From the NCBI GenBank assembly GCA_964564735.1, contig CAZMCH010000030.1:1-40225 (forward strand): a DNA stretch of 40,225 nucleotides, in the 5' to 3' direction. Shown here one piece after another: positions 34,182-40,225 of this stretch. Made by a program: the position numbers and the translations under genes. Numbering within the stretch: position 1 is the stretch's first letter; the number at the start of each line of letters is the position of its first letter. A model generated the notes under the pieces. The model did not search any database and was not told the origin of the DNA. It saw only the letters and a program-made list of their open reading frames with translations. The stretch is from CAZMCH01 sp964564735. Its GTDB lineage: Bacteria; Poribacteria; DTPJ01.

Positions 34182-34610
34182 TCAAACCAGTCTTTCTGCT
34201 TCTATGATTTCCTGCATGATTTGATTGACAATATCCTCAAGATAAGCCTGATCTTCTGGATCAAGTGCGCCATATTTTCTCCCAAAGTTTTTTGGATGTA
34301 TATCAGACAAATCTTCTTCTATTTGCCTTAATTGCATTGATGCCCACATTTTAGTTGCTGACATTGATTCTCTTTTCTTTTCCTTTTTTAATTCGGCTGA
34401 AAGATATTTTTGTGCGATTTTTTCAAATAAGTCGGCAATCTTCTCTAAACGTGTAATTATACTCTCTTGTAAATCTTTGGACAATGGAGTAAGTATAGTA
34501 TCTGTTCTTGATGGAGGATTACCATCACAGATTGTATCCTTAACTTCTTTAACCTGCTTATGAAATGTTAGATAAGTTGAAATTAGATGATTTTTATGTT
34601 TAAAGTCCAT
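34182..34610 (-). CDS. Fluoride-regulated helical protein of unknown function, 142 residues
   Basis: I do not recognise a family. The protein is charged and predicted mostly helical, with no signal peptide and no membrane segment, so it should be cytoplasmic. Residues of about 44-85 (SKDLQESIITRLEKIADLF, then EKIAQKYLSAELKKEKK) form a long amphipathic helix that could be a coiled coil. Residues of about 110-125 (KNFGRKYGALDPEDQAYL) break the helix, and the end is an acidic helix (EDIVNQIMQEIIEAERLV). It has a single Cys (Cys28) and no metal or nucleotide motif. It sits between two fluoride riboswitches and upstream of a cation:proton antiporter, so it is expected to be induced by fluoride. 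GGTGTGAAATG is a weak ribosome binding site. Confidence 0.8.
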   Translation of the reverse strand: MDFKHKNHLISTYLTFHKQVKEVKDTICDGNPPSRTDTILTPLSKDLQESIITRLEKIADLFEKIAQKYLSAELKKEKKRESMSATKMWASMQLRQIEEDLSDIHPKNFGRKYGALDPEDQAYLEDIVNQIMQEIIEAERLV

Positions 34611-34620
34611 TTCACACCAA

Positions 34621-34706
34621 AAACAAAACCCCTACAGGAGCAAAGCTCATGTAGGGGTCATTAATCTTTATATGAAGATATTTTTGAGGCGAACCCCATC
34701 GCCAAT
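34621..34706 (-). promoter_or_regulatory. Fluoride riboswitch A with overlapping terminator
   Basis: On the minus strand, GGCGAUGGGGUUCGCC (complement of 34688-34703) is the first stem-loop. AUCUU/AAGAU is the second, then UAAUGACCCCUAC follows. The pseudoknot is GGGGU with ACCCC. CCCCUACA (complement of 34650-34657) pairs with UGUAGGGG (34629-34636), with an inner GAGC/GCUC helix and a UUUUGUUUUU tail: a terminator that shares bases with the aptamer's pseudoknot strand. Relative to riboswitch B the pseudoknot and P1 pairs covary. It controls the 142-residue gene and everything downstream. Confidence 0.92.
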
Positions 34707-34723
34707 AAATTTCATTATCTTAT

Positions 34724-34752
34724 ATTTTAGCAAAAAAACAGCTTAATATCAA
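34724..34752 (-). promoter_or_regulatory. Sigma-70 promoter of the fluoride operon
   Basis: On the minus strand TTGATA (complement of 34747-34752) and TAAAAT (complement of 34724-34729) are separated by 17 bases; each has one mismatch. Transcription would start about 10-15 bases before riboswitch A. Confidence 0.75.
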
Positions 34753-34783
34753 GCTAATTATTTTGAAAGAGTCTCGTTATCAC

Positions 34784-34812
34784 TTGACACTTAGAAAATG
34801 TTATGCTAACAT
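34784..34812 (+). promoter_or_regulatory. Sigma-70 promoter, probably for ppdK
   Basis: TTGACA (34784-34789) and TAACAT (34807-34812) are 17 bases apart, with a perfect -35 box. The leader to ppdK would be about 280 nt, which is long; a TATAAT at 35029-35034 nearer the gene has no good -35 partner. The promoter is divergent from that of the fluoride operon. Confidence 0.5.
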
Positions 34813-34837
34813 TATTCCAGTGTTTTACTGTAAAAAT

Positions 34838-34978
34838 TTAATTTGTATCAATATTTATTATCTCAGACCAACTTGCAAGAACTTCATGATTTAGCGTTGG
34901 AGAGTAAGTGACCATTTTGGGTATCACACGCAAAGCCTTTATCTTATGGATATTAACTCCCTGTTTCGTTATGCCCAA
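34838..34978 (-). CDS. Coding-like 46-residue frame, possible small gene or gene remnant
   Basis: The minus strand here is open from TTG at 34978 to TAA at 34838, with a plausible protein composition (LGITKQGVNIHKIKALRVI, then PKMVTYSPTLNHEVLASW). This contrasts with the low-complexity frames usual in this AT-rich DNA. There is no ribosome binding site and an in-frame stop lies just upstream. I do not recognise the peptide. It may be the degraded end of a lost gene, part of a repeat, or chance. Confidence 0.25.
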   Translation of the reverse strand: MGITKQGVNIHKIKALRVIPKMVTYSPTLNHEVLASWSEIINIDTN

Positions 34979-35096
34979 CCTAATTATTCATATTATTTTA
35001 CAGTAATATACAATTCTAAAAAACGGTATATAATTTTATAATATCAAAACAAAGGCTAAAAATATAAACTAAAATCTTAAAAAACGGAGGATTTAG

Positions 35097-37757
35097 ATGT
35101 CACAGGTAAAACATGTATATTTCTTTGGTGCTGGTAAGGCTGATGGAAGAGCCGATATGAAAAAGCTACTTGGTGGAAAAGGTGCTAACCTTGCAGAAAT
35201 GGTCAATCTCGGAATACCTGTTCCACCGGGATTTACAATTACAACTGATGTTTGTAGATATTACTACAATAATGGAAAGACATATCCAGCCGATCTTGAT
35301 GAGCAGATTAAAGAAGCTTTGAGCAAGGTCGAGGATATTATGGGTATGAAATTTGGTGACCCAGAGAATCCTCTCCTCTTTTCTGTGCGATCAGGTGCAG
35401 CAGAATCTATGCCCGGCATGATGGAGACAATCCTGAATGTTGGACTTAATGATATAACAGTCGAAGGACTTGCAAAAAAGACTAATAATCCAAGATTTGC
35501 TTATGATTCATATCGCCGACTTATACAGATGTATAGTGATGTCGCTCTTGGCATTAATATAGACTTCTTTGAGGAAGCACTTGAGAAAAAGAAACATGAA
35601 AGAGGTGTCAAACTAGATAACGAACTTGACGCTGATGCCTTAAAAGAGCTTATAGCTGAATATAAAGAGATTGTTAAGCGCGAAAAGGGGATGGATTTCC
35701 CACAAGACCCTATGGAACAGCTTTATATTGCAAGAGATGCTGTTTTTGGTTCTCGTGATTCCGAAAGAGCTATTATTTACAGAAGAATCAATAAAATTTC
35801 TGATGATGAAGGTTCAACTGCAGTTAATGTTCAAACAATGGCTTTTGGAAACATGGGTGAAGACTCTGGAACAGGCGTTGCCTTTACAAGAGACCCCAAT
35901 AGTGGCGAAAATAAATTCTTTGCGGATTACCTTTTCAATGCTCAAGGTGAAGATGTTGTCGCTGGCGTTAGGACTCCTTTACATGTTGACGAACTCAAAA
36001 AAGTTGCCCCTGAAATCTATGAAGAACTCATTGGATATGCTGATAAACTTGAAAAACACTATAAAGACATGCAAGATATAGAATTTACAGTCCAGCAAGG
36101 AAGGCTTTGGATACTCCAGACAAGACGTGGAAAAAGAACCGCTATGGCTGAGGTTAAAATTGCTGTTGATATGGTTAAAGAAGGCATGATAACTAAAGAA
36201 ATCGCCGTCTCAAGAGTTATGCCAGAAAGAATTGATCAGTTACTTCATCCAATGGTTGATCCAAAGGCAAAGGCAAATGTTATTGGAAAAGGTTTGCCAG
36301 CAGGTCCCGGAGCCGCAGTCGGAAAGGTTGTTTTCACCGCCGCAAGAGCCGAAGAAATGGCTAACGCTGGTGAAAAAGTCATATTAGTTAGAACATTTAC
36401 ATCTCCAGAAGATGTCGGTGGTATGCACGTTTCACAAGGTATACTTACATCCACTGGAGGTATGACCTCTCATGCAGCTATTGTCGGTAGAGATATGGGA
36501 AAATGCTGCGTTGTCGGGTGTGGAGATGTAAAAGTCAATGAATCTGCAAAACAATTTACCGTTGGCGACTTAGTTGTAAAAGAAGGCGATATTATCAGTC
36601 TTGACGGTTATACAGGCAAGGTAATGCTTGGTGAAGTTAATTTGATTGAACCTACCATGAGTGGAGATTTTGGAACGTTCATGAGTTGGGTTGATGAAAT
36701 AAGAAAACTCGGTGTTAGGACTAACACAGATACACCTGTTGGAGCAAGGAGAGCAAGGGAATTTGGAGCAGAAGGTATCGGTCTTTGTAGAACTGAACAC
36801 ATGTTCTTTGAAGCGGATAGAATAACTCCGATGCGTGAAATGATACTTGCTGATGACGTCGAAGGGCGCAAAAAAGCACTTGCAAAACTGCTTCCTATGC
36901 AAAGACAGGACTTCATTGAGATTTTTGAGGCAATGGAAGGCTATCCTGTTATTGTCCGCACAATTGATCCTCCTTTGCATGAATTTTTACCACACACTCC
37001 CGAAGAAGTTGACGAACTCGCAAGAGAAATCAACGTTCATCCTGCTAATCTTCAAAAGAAAATTGACTCATTACACGAAGCAAATCCAATGCTAGGTCAT
37101 CGTGGATGTCGTCTTGGTATGACTTATCCAGAAATAACCGAAATGCAGGCTAGGGCAATCATAGAAGCTGCAGTTGAAGTTGCCAAAAAAGGTAAGAAGG
37201 TTCTGCCCGAAATAATGATCCCGCTTGTTGGATATGTCAATGAACTCAAAGTCCAAAAAGAGATCGTTGATTCAGTTGCAAAAGAAGTCATGGAAAAGGC
37301 AGGCGTTGAAGTCCAGTACATGGTTGGAACGATGATCGAACTTCCGAGAGCCGCTGTTACTGCTGATGAAATCGCACGACAGGCTGAATTCTTCTCATTC
37401 GGAACAAACGATTTAACCCAAACGACTCTTGGTGTCAGCAGAGATGATGCTCAGGGAACATTCCTTAGATTCTATCTTGAAAACGGAGTCATTGATTCAG
37501 ACCCGTTTATGAGTATTGACGAAAATGGCGTTGGTGCATTAATCAAAATAGCGGTTGAGAAAGGCAAATCAACAAGACCTGATCTAGAAGTTGGAATCTG
37601 TGGAGAACATGGCGGAGACCCAAATACAATAGATTTCTGCCACAGAGCAGGACTTGATTATGTCAGTTGTTCTCCATTTAGAGTCCCAATCGCAAGACTC
37701 GCTGCCGCACATGCACAGCTTCGTAGTCAGGGAATAGCAGTAAAGAAAGATAAGTAA
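35097..37757 (+). CDS. ppdK: Pyruvate, phosphate dikinase
   Basis: PPDK interconverts pyruvate, ATP and phosphate with PEP, AMP and PPi, and lets the cell make PEP or run PPi-linked glycolysis. The 886 residues match the bacterial enzyme. The ATP-grasp domain occupies about 1-350 (GGKGANLAEMVNLGIPVPPGF). The swivelling domain has the phospho-accepting His459 in GGMTSHAAIVGRDMGK. The PEP-binding TIM barrel has MGLCRTEHMFF-type GIGLCRTEHMFF, GTNDLTQTTLGVSRDD and the catalytic Cys835 in GICGEHGG. AACGGAGG is the ribosome binding site. The gene is monocistronic with a strong terminator after it. Confidence 0.97.
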   Translation: MSQVKHVYFFGAGKADGRADMKKLLGGKGANLAEMVNLGIPVPPGFTITTDVCRYYYNNGKTYPADLDEQIKEALSKVEDIMGMKFGDPENPLLFSVRSGAAESMPGMMETILNVGLNDITVEGLAKKTNNPRFAYDSYRRLIQMYSDVALGINIDFFEEALEKKKHERGVKLDNELDADALKELIAEYKEIVKREKGMDFPQDPMEQLYIARDAVFGSRDSERAIIYRRINKISDDEGSTAVNVQTMAFGNMGEDSGTGVAFTRDPNSGENKFFADYLFNAQGEDVVAGVRTPLHVDELKKVAPEIYEELIGYADKLEKHYKDMQDIEFTVQQGRLWILQTRRGKRTAMAEVKIAVDMVKEGMITKEIAVSRVMPERIDQLLHPMVDPKAKANVIGKGLPAGPGAAVGKVVFTAARAEEMANAGEKVILVRTFTSPEDVGGMHVSQGILTSTGGMTSHAAIVGRDMGKCCVVGCGDVKVNESAKQFTVGDLVVKEGDIISLDGYTGKVMLGEVNLIEPTMSGDFGTFMSWVDEIRKLGVRTNTDTPVGARRAREFGAEGIGLCRTEHMFFEADRITPMREMILADDVEGRKKALAKLLPMQRQDFIEIFEAMEGYPVIVRTIDPPLHEFLPHTPEEVDELAREINVHPANLQKKIDSLHEANPMLGHRGCRLGMTYPEITEMQARAIIEAAVEVAKKGKKVLPEIMIPLVGYVNELKVQKEIVDSVAKEVMEKAGVEVQYMVGTMIELPRAAVTADEIARQAEFFSFGTNDLTQTTLGVSRDDAQGTFLRFYLENGVIDSDPFMSIDENGVGALIKIAVEKGKSTRPDLEVGICGEHGGDPNTIDFCHRAGLDYVSCSPFRVPIARLAAAHAQLRSQGIAVKKDK

Positions 37758-37780
37758 AAAACAAGTCCTTTTAATAATAG

Positions 37781-37814
37781 AAATGGCGGGATAAAAAATC
37801 CCGCCATTTTTTTT
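37781..37814 (+). terminator. Intrinsic terminator of ppdK
   Basis: AAATGGCGGGAT (37781-37792) pairs perfectly with ATCCCGCCATTT (37798-37809) around AAAAA, followed by TTTTT. Confidence 0.93.
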
Positions 37815-37858
37815 GTTGAAAACATGCTCAAATCTCTTTATAATGCTATATCGAAGAG

Positions 37859-37867
37859 TGGTATAAT
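37859..37867 (+). promoter_or_regulatory. Extended -10 promoter for the xylonate dehydratase gene
   Basis: TGGTATAAT is a perfect extended -10 element about 110 bp upstream of the TTG start. No good -35 box lies 17 bases upstream. Confidence 0.45.
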
Positions 37868-37975
37868 TACACCTTAATTATATTTATGTCTATTATTTAT
37901 AACCTAACTTTTTAAAATGGAAATCAAAATGAAAGCTTTATGAAAATACCATGTTAAAATTATAGGAGATAAAAA

Positions 37976-39937
37976 TTGGATTTTGAAAAGATCGTTTCTT
38001 CTGACGACTTGAATATATACAACATACAAACAAAGGCAATAGGTCCTGAGGGCAAATTGCCTTTAACAGCAGACATGCTTATTAATTATCCAAGTGGACA
38101 TATCTTTGGAATGACTGAAGATGCTGGTATGGGTTGGAAGGCTTCTGAGCTAGATCGAGATCAATACCTTATTATAAGCACTCTTGCGGGAATGAGATCC
38201 GTAGATGGCAAACCTATTGCTCTTGGCTATCATACAGGGCATTGGGAACTTGATATGCAGATACGAATTGCTTCGGAGGAATTCAAAAAGCTTGGCGTAA
38301 TACCACATTCCGCATATTGCTCTGACCCATGCGATGGACGAACACAAGGAACAGCAGGCATGATGGACAGCCTCGCATATCGTAATGAAGCAGCACAAAT
38401 CTTTCGTAGATTAATTCGTTCATTGCCTTTGCGAAAGGGTGTTATGGCTATTGTTACTTGTGATAAGGGCTTACCTGCTTCGATGATGGCAATCGGTGCA
38501 ATGCGCGATCTGCCATGTATACTTGTCCCCGGTGGTTCTACATTGCCACCCATTAATGGCGAAGATGCTGGAAAAGTCCAGAGCATAGGCGCAAGATTTG
38601 CAAAAGGTGAGTTATCCCTTGATAATGCTTTGGAATTTGGGTGTAAGGCTTGCGCAAGCCCTGGTGGAGGCTGTCAGTTTCTTGGAACTGCTGGAACATC
38701 GCAAGTCGTTTCTGAGGCATTAGGATTAACATTGCCTCATTCTGCACTTGCGCCATCTGGACAACCGATATGGCTTGATATAGCGAAAAGATCGGCTCAT
38801 TCTTTGCTAAATCTGTATGCAAATGGGATAACCATGGATAAGATTCTTACTGATGATGCAATTTATAATGCTATGGTTATTCATTCTGCGTTTGGTGGTT
38901 CAACTAATCTACTTTTGCACATTCCAGCCATTGCCCATTCTGCTGGTCTAGCACGCCCAACCATAGACGATTGGGTTAGCATAAATAAAAAAGTTCCACG
39001 ACTTGTTGATGTCCTTCCAAATGGACCCGTTGGGCATCCGACTGTAAGAGCATTTCTTGCTGGCGGAGTTCCAGAGGTAATGCTACATCTTCGCAAACTC
39101 GGCATATTAAAGGAAAATGTGATGACAGTAAGCGGAGGAACTCTTGAGCAAAATCTAAATTGGTGGGAAAAATCAGATCGCCGAAAACGCCTTCGTGATA
39201 TACTCTTTGAGCAAGATCAAGTTGATCCTGATAATGTTATCTTCAGCCCTGAACGTGCAAAAGAACGAGGCTTAACAAGCACTATCACTTTTCCAATGGG
39301 GAATCTTGCTCCAGAGGGTTCTGTTATAAAAAGCACAGCTATTGATCCAAGCGTTGTTGACTCTGACGGTGTTTTTCGCATGATCGGCAAAGCGAGGGTT
39401 TTTATTCGTGAAAGCGATGCGATAAAGGCGATCAAGAGTCAAGGTGATGATAGCATAAAACCCGGTGATGTAATGATTATATGTTGTCGTGGTCCTTTGG
39501 GCGCAGGCATGGAGGAAATCTATCAAGTTACAGCCGCATTGAAGCACCTATCTTTTGGAAAGCATGTCGCTGTCCTGACTGATGCCCGCTTTTCTGGCGT
39601 ATCAACAGGGGCATGTATTGGACACATAGCACCAGAAGCACTGGCAGGAGGACCTATCGGCAAATTGCTTGATAATGATATTATACAGATAATCGTTGAT
39701 CGCAACAGGCTTGAAGGAAGCATTGACCTTGTGGGGCATGGCGATAATATATTTGGTGCTGATGAAGGAAGCCGAATCTTAACAGAGAGAAATCCACGAC
39801 CCGATCTTTCGCCTGATGAGGCTATATCTGATGATACAAGGCTTTGGGCGTTATTGCAGAATCTTTCAGGTGGAACTTGGGGCGGTTGTGTTTATGATGT
39901 TGAGGCGATTTTGAATATACTAAAAAGAGAGAAATAG
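37976..39937 (+). CDS. D-xylonate dehydratase-like protein, IlvD/Edd family, YjhG/YagF branch
   Basis: The protein has 653 residues, nearly the length of E. coli YjhG (about 655) and clearly longer than IlvD (about 560-615). It shares long stretches with YjhG from memory: GKLPLTADMLINYPSG, SDPCDGRTQGT, CKACASPGGGCQFLGTAGTS, HSAFGGSTNLLLHIPAIAH and GLTSTITFPMGN. The cysteines in SDPCDG, VTCDKG and GGGCQFLG are the family's Fe-S cluster ligands. YjhG dehydrates D-xylonate to 2-keto-3-deoxy-D-xylonate in oxidative xylose catabolism; other sugar acids are possible. Start is TTG with AGGAG eight bases upstream. A GH10 xylanase in the same window makes a pentose link plausible. The TonB receptor gene follows immediately. 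Confidence 0.9.
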   Translation: MDFEKIVSSDDLNIYNIQTKAIGPEGKLPLTADMLINYPSGHIFGMTEDAGMGWKASELDRDQYLIISTLAGMRSVDGKPIALGYHTGHWELDMQIRIASEEFKKLGVIPHSAYCSDPCDGRTQGTAGMMDSLAYRNEAAQIFRRLIRSLPLRKGVMAIVTCDKGLPASMMAIGAMRDLPCILVPGGSTLPPINGEDAGKVQSIGARFAKGELSLDNALEFGCKACASPGGGCQFLGTAGTSQVVSEALGLTLPHSALAPSGQPIWLDIAKRSAHSLLNLYANGITMDKILTDDAIYNAMVIHSAFGGSTNLLLHIPAIAHSAGLARPTIDDWVSINKKVPRLVDVLPNGPVGHPTVRAFLAGGVPEVMLHLRKLGILKENVMTVSGGTLEQNLNWWEKSDRRKRLRDILFEQDQVDPDNVIFSPERAKERGLTSTITFPMGNLAPEGSVIKSTAIDPSVVDSDGVFRMIGKARVFIRESDAIKAIKSQGDDSIKPGDVMIICCRGPLGAGMEEIYQVTAALKHLSFGKHVAVLTDARFSGVSTGACIGHIAPEALAGGPIGKLLDNDIIQIIVDRNRLEGSIDLVGHGDNIFGADEGSRILTERNPRPDLSPDEAISDDTRLWALLQNLSGGTWGGCVYDVEAILNILKREK

Positions 39938-40225
39938 ATGAGAGAAAAGGCTTGTTTTCATCATTATTATAGAAGAAAAAAAGGGAAAATAAATGTAAAA
40001 AAACTATCTGCTATGTTTATTTTCCTTATTATATGCCTTAATATATCCTATGCAGACGATCAGGTTTTCGAACTAGGAGAAATCTCAGTTACGCCCGGAA
40101 GATACTCAATCGATGAAAATGCGCCATCTCTTTATTTTATTCCTAAGTCGCAAATGGATAAATTGCCATTAATTGATAATGATATATACAGGGTTGCTCA
40201 TAACTTACCCGGCGTTGTTGCAGAT
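39938..40225 (+). CDS. TonB-dependent receptor, N-terminal part, truncated by window edge
   Basis: ATG follows the dehydratase stop directly (TAGATG), so the two genes are coupled. The first 96 residues are visible. Residues of about 1-40 form a long basic signal peptide (RRKKGKINVKKLSAMFIFL, then IICLNISYA). Then follow FELGEISVTPGRYSI and FIPKSQMDKLPLIDNDIYRV with AHNLPGVVAD, which is the start of a plug domain of outer-membrane TonB-dependent receptors. Linkage to a sugar-acid dehydratase suggests uptake of a carbohydrate, but the ligand is not known. Continuation beyond 40225 is required. Confidence 0.85.
   Translation, partial: MREKACFHHYYRRKKGKINVKKLSAMFIFLIICLNISYADDQVFELGEISVTPGRYSIDENAPSLYFIPKSQMDKLPLIDNDIYRVAHNLPGVVAD

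Overview
This is an AT-rich (low-to-mid 30s to about 40% GC by eye), densely coded bacterial window. A TonB-dependent-receptor plug domain at the right edge and many exported proteins indicate a Gram-negative (diderm) cell. The abundance of BNR/LamG/jelly-roll secreted proteins, a DUF6785-type membrane protein, and a shared C-terminal WG-x-(I/V)-K motif on four secreted proteins resemble uncultured lineages such as Candidatus Poribacteria. That placement is inference from gene content, not proof. A run of ten Ns at 10418-10427 shows this is a scaffold from a draft or metagenome assembly. No tRNA, rRNA, CRISPR array or intact insertion sequence was seen.

Layout. 1-8640 (+): a truncated YCF48/BNR-repeat protein, a radical SAM enzyme, an SDR oxidoreductase, three tandem paralogous secreted jelly-roll proteins, then a sigma-54-type promoter with a 5' hairpin driving a lipoprotein and a GH10 xylanase. 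8636-11329 (-): an operon of a DJ-1/PfpI protein lacking its catalytic Cys, an M19 dipeptidase interrupted by the N gap, and a clan GH-A glycoside hydrolase. 11608-13143 (+): ComM/YifB. 13246-16042 (-): a large polytopic membrane protein, and a small protein that looks like a divergent Hfq/Sm protein. 16448-23670 (-): the classic rplU-rpmA-obgE-proB-proA cluster with a sialidase-like and a LamG gene inserted between proB and proA. 23951-25673 (+): Gfo/Idh/MocA oxidoreductase and HAD hydrolase. 25706-27038 (-): double-GNAT protein and DUF454 protein.

27405-32785 (+) is a formate module. It holds a formate dehydrogenase with an in-frame UGA read as selenocysteine and a bacterial SECIS hairpin just after it, then FdhD, MobA and an OFA-family oxalate/formate transporter, closed by a terminator. 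The enzyme, its cofactor-maturation factors and its likely substrate transporter are thus co-transcribed.

34752-32873 (-) is the most striking region: a sigma-70 promoter, a fluoride riboswitch with its own terminator, a 142-residue protein of unknown function, a second fluoride riboswitch with its own terminator, and a CPA2-type cation:proton antiporter. The two aptamers differ in sequence but keep the pseudoknot by compensatory changes. This looks like a two-checkpoint fluoride-response operon containing an uncharacterised gene.

35097-40225 (+): pyruvate phosphate dikinase with a strong terminator, a YjhG/YagF-type D-xylonate dehydratase, and the start of a TonB-dependent receptor. Together with the GH10 xylanase and other glycosidases this suggests use of plant-type polysaccharide and an oxidative pentose route. 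That link is inference.
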